Source: Aeromonas veronii bv. veronii
Lineage (GTDB): Bacteria; Pseudomonadota; Gammaproteobacteria; Enterobacterales; Aeromonadaceae
Direction of reading: 5' to 3'
Assembly (NCBI RefSeq): GCF_000820225.1
Contig: NZ_CDDK01000037.1
Location: forward strand, 1 to 64,000
Length of the DNA: 64,000 nucleotides
Shown here one piece after another: positions 55,373 through 64,000 of this stretch. A model generated the notes under the pieces. That model saw only the letters and a list, made by a program, of their open reading frames with translations. It ran no database searches and had not been told where the DNA came from. Position numbers and translations under genes: made by a program. Numbering within the stretch: the first letter of the stretch is position 1; each line of letters starts with the position of its first letter.

Positions 55373-56299
55373 ATGGCTCACCACAGCCATGTTATCAGTA
55401 CGCTGGTCACCACCGAAAAACAGGCGCTTACCCTGTCGCTGTTCGGTTGTATCACCTTTGCCATCTTCGGCATCGGCTACGGCCTCTTCGTCGGTTCCAA
55501 CGCCATCATGCTCGATGGTATCTTCACCCTGTTCAGCATGGGCATGACGGGCCTCGGTCTTGTTACCGCCTATCTCGTTACCCGCCCTTCCGATGCGCGC
55601 TTCCAGTATGGCTACGCCCACTTCGAGCCCATCACCAACGTCATCAATGGCGCTATTATCTTGCTGCTCTGTCTCGGCGCCCTCTATAGCGGCATCACCA
55701 CCCTGCTGGATGGCGGACGGGAGATCGATCTCGGCCACGCCCTTATCTATGCCGCCGTCTCCACCTTCTTCTGCGCCATCATCTATCGCATCGAAGCCCA
55801 GGTCGCCGAACAGGTAGACTCCGAGCTGGTGCGGGTCGACTCCAAGGAGTGGCTGGTGGATACCCTGCTCAGCGCCACCCTGCTTATCGGTTTCGTGGTC
55901 GCCATCGGCCTCGATGCCATCGGCTACGGCCAATACAACCGCTACATAGACCCGGTGCTGGTCTCGCTGCTGGCCCTCTGTGCCACCCTCATTCCCATCA
56001 AGGTGCTCGGTCGCAACCTGCGGGAAGTGTTGAAGATCGCCCCCAAGGGGGATGTGCCACGGCAAGTCGAGCAGGAGATCGAGGCGCTGCGCCAGCGCCA
56101 TGGCATCGAGTGCTACAGCCATCTGGCCAAGAGCGGTCGCCGCTTCGATCTGGAATTGAACATTCTGGTGGCGCCGGGTCAGGAGTGGCCCGTCGAACGT
56201 CAGGATGCCCTGCGCCAGGAGCTCTGGTCTCGCCTTGGCGACACCCTGGGGGATGCCTGGCTGTCGGTCTGTTTCACCCGCGAAAAGCGCTGGTTGTAA
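55373..56299 (+). CDS. Cation diffusion facilitator (CDF) transporter
   Basis: 308-residue CDF protein. Six helices span residues about 18-205. The helix II metal site is in LDGIFTLFSMG, followed by QYGYAHFEP typical of the family, and the helix V site (SKEWLVDTLLSA) is near 152-163. A cytosolic domain follows (about 210-308). CDF proteins export divalent metals such as zinc, iron or manganese against protons. This branch has Asp/Ser rather than a His-rich loop, so the metal is uncertain. AGGAGG precedes the ATG. Confidence 0.83.
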   Translation: MAHHSHVISTLVTTEKQALTLSLFGCITFAIFGIGYGLFVGSNAIMLDGIFTLFSMGMTGLGLVTAYLVTRPSDARFQYGYAHFEPITNVINGAIILLLCLGALYSGITTLLDGGREIDLGHALIYAAVSTFFCAIIYRIEAQVAEQVDSELVRVDSKEWLVDTLLSATLLIGFVVAIGLDAIGYGQYNRYIDPVLVSLLALCATLIPIKVLGRNLREVLKIAPKGDVPRQVEQEIEALRQRHGIECYSHLAKSGRRFDLELNILVAPGQEWPVERQDALRQELWSRLGDTLGDAWLSVCFTREKRWL

Positions 56300-56601
56300 C
56301 GACCGCACGGGGGAGAGCGGCACCGCTGCCTCCCCCTGTCGCATCACAACCCCACTGACGCCCCACTGACGCTGCGCTTGCCAAATTGGCGCCAGCCGCT
56401 ATCATCAGGGCTCATTTTTCACCCGAGGTTTTATTGCCCATCATGGACAATCCCCGAAGTTGCCCTTCGTCTCTCTCTGTCAAAGCCTATCTTTTTCTGC
56501 TTAATCAGCGCCTCTGAATAACACCTTTGCCTTGCTGTTACTGCGGCCATCGTGCGCCGTGATCACTGTTTGCTCTGTCTGTTTTTATTGAGGTCGTCAC
56601 A
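56300..56601. other. Intergenic region with hairpin and putative promoter
   Basis: GGGGGAG-AGCGG and CCGCT-GC-CTCCCCC (56309-56336) form a strong hairpin after the CDF gene, without a T-tract. CCCACTGACG is repeated at 56351 and 56362. The palindrome GCCAAATTGGC lies at 56380-56390. TTGCCA (56378-56383) and TATCAT (56400-56405), 16 bases apart, could be the promoter of the TerC-CBS gene. I see no manganese (yybP-ykoY) riboswitch. Confidence 0.45.
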
Positions 56602-58137
56602 ATGGAATTGCTGCTGGATCCCCATATCTGGATCGGTCTGTTTACCCTGATCATTCTGGAAATCGTGCTCGGGATCGACAACCTGGTCTTTATCGCCATC
56701 CTGGTGAAAAAACTGCCCCCCGCCCAACGGGACAAGGCACGCGTCATCGGCCTGTCGCTGGCCCTGCTGATGCGACTTGGGCTCTTGAGCGTCATGTCAT
56801 GGCTGGTCACCCTGACCACCCCGATTTTGCACCTGTGGGATCACCCCTTCTCCGGTCGGGACCTGATCCTGATGGGGGGCGGCCTGTTCCTGCTGTTCAA
56901 GGCCACCTCCGAGCTGCATGAGCGGCTGGAAGCCAAACCCCAGGATGATGGCCCGGTCGGCGCCTACGCCAGCTTCGGCGTGGTGATCGCCCAAATTCTG
57001 GTGCTCGATGCGGTCTTCTCGCTCGACTCCATCATCACTGCCGTCGGCATGGTGGAACACCTGGGCGTGATGATGGCCGCCGTGACCATCGCCATGGTGG
57101 TGATGGTGCTCGCCTCCAAACCGCTGACCCGCTTCGTCAACGCCCACCCCACCGTGGTGGTGCTCTGTCTGAGCTTCCTGCTGATGATCGGCTTCAGCCT
57201 GGTGGCGGAAGGGTTCGGTTTCCATATTCCGAAGGGCTACCTCTACGCAGCCATCGGCTTCTCGGTGCTGATCGAGTTTTTCAACCAGCTTGCCCAGCGC
57301 AGCGCCATGCGTCACGAATCCAAACAGCCGCTGCGCGAGCGCACCACAGCCGCCATCTTCAAGCTGATGGGGAGCAAAGCCTATCAGGATCAGCCGGATG
57401 ACGATCTGGATACCCCGGCCGTAGCGCCGGTGAGCTTTGGCGAAGAGGAGCGCTATATGGTGACCGGCGTACTGTCGCTGGCCGAGCGCTCCATTCGCAC
57501 CATCATGACCCCGCGCTCGGAGATGGCCTGGATCGATATCAACGACTCCAGCGACGAGATCCGCGCCCTGTTGCAGCGCGAGCCCCACAGCCTGTTCCCT
57601 ATCTGTGACGGGGATCTGGACGAGGTGATCGGAGTGGTCAAGGCACGCGATCTGCTGTTTGCCTTGAACGAAGGGCAATCCTTAAGTGAACTGGCCAAGC
57701 AGAACGATCCCATTATCGTGCCGCAGACCATCAACGTGATCCGCCTGCTGGCGGAGCTGCGCAAAGCCAAGGGGAGCCTTATTCTGGTCTCCGACGAGTT
57801 TGGCGTCATTCAGGGGCTGGTCACCACCCACGATCTGCTGGAGGCCATCGTCGGCGAGTTGCCGGACGAGGACGAAACCCCGGATATCGTACGCGATGGC
57901 GAAGGGTGGCTGATCAACGGCAGCACCAACATCCACCATGTGGAGCAGGTGCTGGAGCACGAGGGACTGGTGAGCGAGAGCGATGAATACGTGACCCTGG
58001 CGGGCATGCTGCTCTCCCACTTCGGCACCCTGCCCACCCCGGGCCAGCAGTTGCAACTGCAGCAACTCAACTTCGAGGTGATCGAGGTGAGCGAGCGGCG
58101 CATCGAGCGGGTGAAAGTGATGCCCGCCGCGGCTTGA
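56602..58137 (+). CDS. yoaE: TerC-family membrane protein with CBS and CorC domains
   Basis: 511-residue inner-membrane protein of the YoaE/YegH type. The N-terminal TerC domain (about 1-230) has about seven helices and the conserved [14 protein letters not shown] and [12 protein letters not shown] segments, whose acidic residues may handle metal ions. A CBS-pair domain (about 290-420, including [10 protein letters not shown] and [13 protein letters not shown]) and a CorC/HlyC domain (about 430-505) are cytoplasmic regulators. Function is not settled; metal export or membrane-protein metalation is likely. The length matches E. coli YoaE (518). A clean terminator follows (58161-58180). Confidence 0.88.
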   Translation: MELLLDPHIWIGLFTLIILEIVLGIDNLVFIAILVKKLPPAQRDKARVIGLSLALLMRLGLLSVMSWLVTLTTPILHLWDHPFSGRDLILMGGGLFLLFKATSELHERLEAKPQDDGPVGAYASFGVVIAQILVLDAVFSLDSIITAVGMVEHLGVMMAAVTIAMVVMVLASKPLTRFVNAHPTVVVLCLSFLLMIGFSLVAEGFGFHIPKGYLYAAIGFSVLIEFFNQLAQRSAMRHESKQPLRERTTAAIFKLMGSKAYQDQPDDDLDTPAVAPVSFGEEERYMVTGVLSLAERSIRTIMTPRSEMAWIDINDSSDEIRALLQREPHSLFPICDGDLDEVIGVVKARDLLFALNEGQSLSELAKQNDPIIVPQTINVIRLLAELRKAKGSLILVSDEFGVIQGLVTTHDLLEAIVGELPDEDETPDIVRDGEGWLINGSTNIHHVEQVLEHEGLVSESDEYVTLAGMLLSHFGTLPTPGQQLQLQQLNFEVIEVSERRIERVKVMPAAA

Positions 58138-58160
58138 GCCTGCCACCAGCAGAATACAGA

Positions 58161-58180
58161 AGAGGGCCATACGGCCCTCT
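58161..58180 (+). terminator. Terminator after the TerC-CBS gene
   Basis: AGAGGGCC (58161-58168) pairs with GGCCCTCT (58173-58180) around ATAC, followed by TTTTTTAT. Confidence 0.88.
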
Positions 58181-58333
58181 TTTTTATGCTTCAACTTTAT
58201 GCCTCAACACCTCCTTTCCCAGCGGTTTGTGCTGATTGCTGCATCAAGCACAATTCTCTTGTGCAATTACCCCTCTTTTTCACAACAAGATGGCGGCATA
58301 AAGTGGCCTCACTTCCACCATGAGGAACTCAAG

Positions 58334-59455
58334 ATGAGCCACGATCACCTGTTCTGCCCGCTGCGCCTCGGCCAGCTGCACCTTGCCAACCGCATCGTCA
58401 TGCCCCCCATGACCCGCTCCCGTGCCAGTCAGCCGGGTGACGTGGCCAACGCCATGATGGCCAACTACTACGCCCAGCGCGCCGAGGCGGGCCTGATCAT
58501 CAGCGAAGGCACCCAAATCGACCCCATGGGCAAGGGCTACGCCTGGACGCCGGGCATCTACAGCGCAGAGCAGATCGCTGGCTGGAAAGGGGTGACCGAT
58601 GCCGTGCACGCCAAGGGGGGCACCATCTTCGCCCAGCTCTGGCACGTCGGCCGGGTCACCCATCCGGACAACATCGGCGGCGCCCAGCCCATCTCCGCTT
58701 CAGCCCTGCCCGCAGTGGGCGTCAAGGTGTTCGTCGATAACGGCAGCGATGCGCCGGGCTTTGTCGAGACCGTCACCCCGCGCGCCATGACCCAGGCCGA
58801 TATCGATGCGGTGGTGAGCCAGTTCCGTCAGGCAGCGCGCAACGCCATCAGCGCCGGTTTTGACGGCATCGAGTTACACGCCGCCAACGGTTATCTGATC
58901 AACCAGTTCCTCGACTCCGAATCCAACGCCCGCACCGACAGTTATGGCGGATCGCTGGAAAACCGGCTGCGCTTTCTCAAAGAGGTGACCGAGGCGGTCA
59001 GTAGCGAAATCGGGGCCGAACGTGTCGGGGTGCGTCTTGCTCCGCTCACCACCCTCAACGGCACAGTCGATGCCAACCCGCAGGAGACCTATCTGGCGGC
59101 CGCCCGTCTGCTGGGCCAGCTCAACGTGGTCTACCTGCACATTGCCGAGGCGGACTGGGACGATGCCCCCCTGATGCCGGAGAACTTCAAGCAGGGTCTG
59201 CGGGATGCCTTCCCCAACACCCTGATCTACGCCGGCAAATATGATGGCGAGCGGGCACGCGCCGCCCTCGAAGCGGGCTGGGCCGACATGATTGGCTTTG
59301 GCCGCCCCTTCGTTGCCAACCCGGATCTGCCGAACCGACTGCGCCACGGCTATCCGCTGGCCCCCCACGATCCGGCCACCCTGTTTGGCGGCGGCGAAAA
59401 AGGGCTGACCGACTACCCCGTCTATCAGGCCGATGACGCAGCGACCAGCCGCTGA
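58334..59455 (+). CDS. Old-yellow-enzyme family alkene reductase (NemA-like)
   Basis: 373-residue FMN-dependent ene reductase. RIVMPPMTRSRA (about 21-32) forms the FMN-binding start, HAANGYLINQFLDSESNARTDSYGGS (around 185-210) carries the substrate-binding His and Asn, and GFGRPFVANPDLP near 320-332 closes the barrel. Such enzymes reduce activated alkenes, N-ethylmaleimide and nitrate esters with NADPH. The frame opens at 58199, but the ATG at 58334 gives the family start (MSHDHLFCPLRLG). NemA or XenA-type specificity cannot be told. A terminator follows at 59483. Confidence 0.87.
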   Translation: MSHDHLFCPLRLGQLHLANRIVMPPMTRSRASQPGDVANAMMANYYAQRAEAGLIISEGTQIDPMGKGYAWTPGIYSAEQIAGWKGVTDAVHAKGGTIFAQLWHVGRVTHPDNIGGAQPISASALPAVGVKVFVDNGSDAPGFVETVTPRAMTQADIDAVVSQFRQAARNAISAGFDGIELHAANGYLINQFLDSESNARTDSYGGSLENRLRFLKEVTEAVSSEIGAERVGVRLAPLTTLNGTVDANPQETYLAAARLLGQLNVVYLHIAEADWDDAPLMPENFKQGLRDAFPNTLIYAGKYDGERARAALEAGWADMIGFGRPFVANPDLPNRLRHGYPLAPHDPATLFGGGEKGLTDYPVYQADDAATSR

Positions 59456-59482
59456 TTGCCAATGGCCAACCGGCCACGTAAC

Positions 59483-59507
59483 GCAGGCCCCACTGGTTGG
59501 GGCCTGC
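59483..59507 (+). terminator. Terminator after the alkene reductase gene
   Basis: GCAGGCCCC (59483-59491) pairs with GGGGCCTGC (59499-59507) around a seven-base loop, followed by CGTATTGTT. Confidence 0.65.
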
Positions 59508-59511
59508 CGTA

Positions 59512-59558
59512 TTGTTGCGCATTAGCAACAGTGATATGACTGACCGAATCACTGTTGC
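59512..59558 (+). promoter_or_regulatory. Inverted-repeat operator candidate upstream of the MDR gene
   Basis: GCAACAGTGAT (59525-59535) and ATCACTGTTGC (59548-59558) are a perfect 11-bp inverted repeat 12 bases apart. A further TGTTGC at 59513-59518 repeats the half-site core. This fits a dimeric regulator site controlling the quinone-reductase-like gene 45 bases downstream. Confidence 0.55.
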
Positions 59559-59602
59559 AATGATCTCGTTGTTATCTCCCCTCGCTTTCACAAGGAGTCA
59601 TC

Positions 59603-60589
59603 ATGAATCACACCCAAGCCTGGTGCTGGCATGCCCCCGGTGAACCGACCCAGCTTACCCTCGCCGATCTGCCCTTGGCACCGCTCGCCCCTGACGAGGT
59701 GCTGGTGGCAAACCGGGTCATCGCCTTCAATCCGGTGGACTGGAAGCTGATCGAATATGGCCACTCCAACTGGCAGGATGGTCAGGTGCCCGGCGTCGAT
59801 GGCATGGGCACTATCGTGGCCCTCGGCGCCAACGTCAGCCATCTGCGTCTCGGCGCCCGGGTCGCCTATCACACCGACCTGCGCCACCACGGCAGCTTTG
59901 CCCGCCACACCCGGGTACCGGCCCGCGCCCTGCTGCCGGTGCCCGATGCCCTGAGTGACGAGGCGGCCGCCGCCCTGCCCTGTCCCGGTCTCACCGCCTG
60001 GCAGGCACTGGCCAAGCTGCCGCGCCTGCACGGGGAAGCGCTGCTTATCACAGGTGCCGGCAGCAGTGTCGGCCGCTTTGCGGTGCAACTGGCCCTCCAG
60101 CAAGGAGCACGAGTCTTTGCCAGCGCCAGCCCACGTCATCATCCGTGGCTCAAGCAGATAGGTGTGCAGGGGGTGGCCGATTATCGGGATCCCGACTGGC
60201 TGGCCACCTTGCAGACTGCCAACGGCAACGAGCCGTTCGAGGGGATCATCGATCTGGTCTCCAGCCAACAGGCAGAGAGCTTGCTGCCCGCGCTGGGCTA
60301 CTACGGTCACATGGTGACTGTGCTGGGGCGCATCCCGCACAATCCGTTGCCCGCCTTTAGCCATTGCCACTCATTGCACGAGATTGCGCTGGGCGCCCAG
60401 CACGCCTTTGGCTCGGACAAACAGTGGAGCCGACTGGTGGCCGCCGGTGTCGCCATGATGGAGCAGATGGCGAGCGGCGAGCTGACCCTGCCGCCGCTGG
60501 TGGTGGGCGACTTTGAGGCACTGCCTACTCTGCTTGAGCGCTTCAAGCGCGAAGGACAGGGGGAGAAGTTTCTGGTGCGAGTGGCATAA
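59603..60589 (+). CDS. Zinc-independent MDR oxidoreductase (quinone-reductase-like)
   Basis: 328-residue medium-chain dehydrogenase/reductase of the NADPH:quinone reductase type. The N-terminal GroES-like domain shows VIAFNPVDWKLIEYG and VPGVDGMGTIVALG. The Rossmann domain has ITGAGSSVGRFAVQLALQQG (about 149-168), where the NADP-binding glycines sit. No zinc-ligand cysteine cluster is visible. Its likely job is reduction of quinones or reactive carbonyls, with the substrate unknown. AGGAG precedes the ATG, and an inverted-repeat operator candidate lies upstream. It follows the alkene reductase, another electrophile-detoxifying enzyme. Confidence 0.8.
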   Translation: MNHTQAWCWHAPGEPTQLTLADLPLAPLAPDEVLVANRVIAFNPVDWKLIEYGHSNWQDGQVPGVDGMGTIVALGANVSHLRLGARVAYHTDLRHHGSFARHTRVPARALLPVPDALSDEAAAALPCPGLTAWQALAKLPRLHGEALLITGAGSSVGRFAVQLALQQGARVFASASPRHHPWLKQIGVQGVADYRDPDWLATLQTANGNEPFEGIIDLVSSQQAESLLPALGYYGHMVTVLGRIPHNPLPAFSHCHSLHEIALGAQHAFGSDKQWSRLVAAGVAMMEQMASGELTLPPLVVGDFEALPTLLERFKREGQGEKFLVRVA

Positions 60590-60630
60590 CGCTGACCTGC
60601 CCCGATAACCACACCGACCATTGAAACGAA

Positions 60631-60658
60631 AGAGGCCCCCCAGTGATGGCGGGCCTCT
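60631..60658. terminator. Bidirectional terminator between the MDR gene and the deaminase
   Basis: AGAGGCCC (60631-60638) pairs with GGGCCTCT (60651-60658), with an A-rich left flank (GAAACGAA) and a T-rich right flank (CTTTATAT). Confidence 0.7.
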
Positions 60659-60700
60659 CTTTATATAGTGCATGTCATCTCGACTTCATTAGCGTCTTAC

Positions 60701-61831
<1,131 letters not shown>

Positions 61832-61962
61832 TTATTGTGCACCGAAGTGGCGAGACAGGGGAGACTTGTCATCAAACAGACTTATAATGGCGTCACAAAA
61901 ATCATAAATGATTGAACATCTTAACGATTGGCGGCTCGCCTGCGCCCTGACAAGGAGTTTTC

Positions 61963-62712
61963 ATGAAGAAGAACGTCATCTGCGATATCGACGGTGTCAT
62001 CCTGCACAACAACGATCTCATCCCCGGTGCCGACCGTTTCGTCCATCGCCTGCTGGAGCAGGGCAGCAAGCTCTTGTTCCTCACCAACTACCCGGCACAG
62101 ACCCAGAAAGATCTGCAAAACCGCTTCCGCTCCGCCGGGATCGAAGTGCCGGAGGAGTGCTTCTATACCTCCGCCATGGGCACCGCCGACTTCCTCAAGC
62201 GTCAGGATGGCAAGAAGGCCTATGTGATCGGTGAAGGGGCGCTGACCCACGAGCTCTACAAGGCCGGTTTCACCATCACCGATATCGACCCGGACTTCGT
62301 GGTAGTGGGCGAGACCCGCAACTACAACTGGACCATGATGCAACAGGGGGCCAAGTTCGTCGATCAGGGGGCCCGCTTTATCGCCACCAACCCCGATACC
62401 CACGGCCCCATGATGCACCCGGCCTGCGGCGCCCTGTGCGCCCCCATCGAGCGGATGACCGGCAAGAAGCCGTTCTATGTCGGCAAGCCGAGCGCCTGGA
62501 TCATCCGTGCGGCGCTCAACCGGATGGAGGCCCACTCCGACGACACCATCATCATCGGCGACAACCTGCGCACCGACATTCTGGCAGGCTTTCAGGCCGG
62601 TCTCGAGACGGTGCTGGTGCTCTCCGGGGTGAGCAAGGTAGCCGATATCGACCGCATGCCGTTCAGACCGAACCACATCTTCGACTCCGTGGTCGACATC
62701 GATATCGTCTAA
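61963..62712 (+). CDS. nagD: HAD-IIA phosphatase NagD
   Basis: 249-residue HAD-superfamily phosphatase, subclass IIA. The nucleophile motif is CDIDGVIL (D8/D10). LTNYPAQTQ (about 46-54) is motif II, YVGKPSAWII (lysine near 178) is motif III, and IIGDNLRTDI (about 205-214) is motif IV. NagD dephosphorylates UMP and other nucleotides. Length matches E. coli (250). AAGGAG precedes the ATG. A TATAAT at 61883-61888 may be its -10 box. The next gene, an antiporter, starts 55 bases on. Confidence 0.92.
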   Translation: MKKNVICDIDGVILHNNDLIPGADRFVHRLLEQGSKLLFLTNYPAQTQKDLQNRFRSAGIEVPEECFYTSAMGTADFLKRQDGKKAYVIGEGALTHELYKAGFTITDIDPDFVVVGETRNYNWTMMQQGAKFVDQGARFIATNPDTHGPMMHPACGALCAPIERMTGKKPFYVGKPSAWIIRAALNRMEAHSDDTIIIGDNLRTDILAGFQAGLETVLVLSGVSKVADIDRMPFRPNHIFDSVVDIDIV

Positions 62713-62766
62713 TCACCACCCAAGCGTTAAACAGGGCAGGTATCTCCTGCCCTTGCAGGATCTGTT

Positions 62767-64000
62767 ATGGAACCCATTCTGATCGCCGTGGCCTTTGGCT
62801 GCGGCATGGTAGTCAATCTGATTGGCCTGCCCCCCCTGCTCGGCTTTCTGGCCGCCGGTTTTATCCTCAACGGCATGGGATATGAAAATACTCCCGCCCT
62901 GAGCGAGGTAGCCGATCTCGGCGTCACCCTGCTGCTGTTCACCATCGGCCTCAAGCTCAATATCAAGACCCTGATGCGGCGCGATGTGTGGGGCACCACC
63001 AGCCTGCACCTGCTGCTCTCCACCCTGCTCTTTACCGTGGTGCTGCTGGTCTGCAAGGGACTGGGGCTCCACCTCGCCCTGTCGCTGGACTGGAAGCTGG
63101 CGCTGCTGCTGGGCTTTGCCCTCTCCTTCTCCAGCACCGTCTTTGCGGTCAAGGTGCTGGAAGATCGCAGCGACATGAATGCCCTCTACGCCCGCATCGC
63201 CATCGGGGTGCTGGTGATGCAGGATGTGTTCGCGGTGGCGTTTCTGGCCTTCTCCAGCGGCAAGTGGCCCAGTATCTGGGCGCTCTGGGTACTGGGATTG
63301 CCGCTGCTGCGCCCGCTGCTGTTCAAGCTACTGGAGCGTGCCGGGCACGGCGAATTGCAGGTGCTGTTCGGAGTCTTTCTGGCGCTGGTGGTCGGGGCCG
63401 CCGGTTTTGAAGTGGTCGGCCTCAAGCCGGATCTCGGGGCGCTGATCATCGGCATGCTGCTCGCCTCCCATCCGGCTGCGGCGGGATTGGCCAAGGCGCT
63501 CTTCAACCTCAAAGACCTCTTTCTGGTCTGCTTCTTTCTCACCATCGGCCTCAACGGCTTGCCGACCCACGACACCATGTTGCTGGCACTGGCGCTGGTG
63601 CTGGCCCTGCCGCTCAAAAGTGTCCTCTACTATCTGGTCTACAGCGGCGCCCACCTGCGGGTGCGTACCGCCCTGCTCTCTACCCTGGCGCTCACCAACT
63701 TCTCGGAGTTTGGCCTGATCGTCGCGGCCATCGCCGCCAAGGCGGGCTGGCTCTCCCACGAGTGGCTGGTGGCAGTCTCGCTGGCACTGGCGGCGAGCTT
63801 TATGATCTCTGCCCCGCTCAATGCCCAGAGCGAGCGCATTTATCACCGCATCGGCCACTGGCTGCGAGGATTGCAAGCGAGCAACCTCCATCCGGAAGAC
63901 AGGCCCATAGAGCTTGGTGATGCCGAGGTGATCATCCTCGGTATGGGGCGGATCGGTCAGGGGGCCTACTTCGAGCTGGAGAACAAGTATGGCAACGTCA
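62767..64000 (+). CDS. CPA2 cation:proton antiporter, cut by the window end
   Basis: The window end truncates this gene after 411 codons. The first about 365 residues form a CPA2-type antiporter with about twelve helices (start MEPILIAVAFGCGMVVNLIGLPPLLGFLAAG; core GVTLLLFTIGLKLN and ALSFSSTVFAVKVLED). A RCK/TrkA-N domain then begins at AEVIILGMGRIGQGAY (NAD-binding GxGxxG, about 389-404). It is related to KefB/KefC and YbaL-type potassium or sodium:proton antiporters. The ion and any glutathione control cannot be judged. GGATCTGTT precedes the ATG; the ribosome site is modest. Confidence 0.83.
   Translation, partial: MEPILIAVAFGCGMVVNLIGLPPLLGFLAAGFILNGMGYENTPALSEVADLGVTLLLFTIGLKLNIKTLMRRDVWGTTSLHLLLSTLLFTVVLLVCKGLGLHLALSLDWKLALLLGFALSFSSTVFAVKVLEDRSDMNALYARIAIGVLVMQDVFAVAFLAFSSGKWPSIWALWVLGLPLLRPLLFKLLERAGHGELQVLFGVFLALVVGAAGFEVVGLKPDLGALIIGMLLASHPAAAGLAKALFNLKDLFLVCFFLTIGLNGLPTHDTMLLALALVLALPLKSVLYYLVYSGAHLRVRTALLSTLALTNFSEFGLIVAAIAAKAGWLSHEWLVAVSLALAASFMISAPLNAQSERIYHRIGHWLRGLQASNLHPEDRPIELGDAEVIILGMGRIGQGAYFELENKYGNV

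Noticed and set aside
56300-56601. Manganese (yybP-ykoY) riboswitch before the TerC gene
   Set aside because: TerC genes often have one, but the conserved core sequences are not present here.

Overview
The window looks like chromosomal DNA of a gammaproteobacterium, most likely an Aeromonas species. It is GC-rich with tightly packed genes. It carries an asrABC anaerobic sulfite reductase operon next to cysG, the pdxB-asd-fimV-truA-accD-folC-dedD block, a DUF3802 protein, NhaD, RNase T, and a lysine-riboswitch-controlled lysC. I found no rRNA, tRNA, CRISPR array, prophage or intact insertion sequence. The genus call rests on remembered family content and gene order, not on a database search.

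Layout. 0.2-9.96 kb: yqhA; then a five-gene cluster (small b-type cytochrome-like membrane protein, six-CXXCH periplasmic cytochrome c, Ftr1-type iron permease, FAD oxidoreductase, small periplasmic protein) that looks like an iron-transport and redox module; then a GT-C-like membrane protein and a Bcr/CflA exporter. 10.0-12.0 kb (minus strand): NhaD antiporter and a DUF4357 protein. 12.2-16.5 kb: an AttEFGH-like ABC operon preceded by three TTGATCA boxes spaced exactly 20 bp apart. 16.5-17.7 kb: the one clearly foreign-looking patch, an AT-rich orphan gene followed by a decayed VOC (glyoxalase-like) gene. 17.7-25.3 kb: hydrolase, MmcQ and GNAT proteins, msrA, argA with ARG boxes, lysC with its riboswitch, and a kinase-fold protein. 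25.5-30 kb: an alkaline-phosphatase-superfamily transferase, an S66 peptidase and a patatin. 30.2-34.7 kb: asrABC and cysG. AsrC needs siroheme and CysG makes it.

34.8-45.1 kb (minus strand): a periplasmic protein, ybjQ, dedD, folC, accD, truA, fimV, asd and pdxB. These are housekeeping genes for envelope, folate, fatty-acid, tRNA, aspartate-family and PLP synthesis. asd and lysC act in the same aspartate pathway. 45.3-48.4 kb: pgpB, rnt and a Na+/H+ antiporter. 48.9-55.2 kb (minus strand): deaD, menI, a small unknown gene and ydiJ. 55.4-64.0 kb: CDF transporter, TerC-CBS protein, NemA-like reductase, quinone-reductase-like MDR protein, an adenine-deaminase-like enzyme (minus strand), nagD, and a CPA2 antiporter cut by the window end.

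Most of the window is ordinary core genome. The points most worth checking are the iron/cytochrome cluster, the phased boxes ahead of the Att-like operon, the divergent kinase-fold and transferase pair, and the decayed island at 16.5-17.7 kb. Many start codons were moved inward from the longest open frame, on the basis of Shine-Dalgarno spacing and recalled family N-termini.
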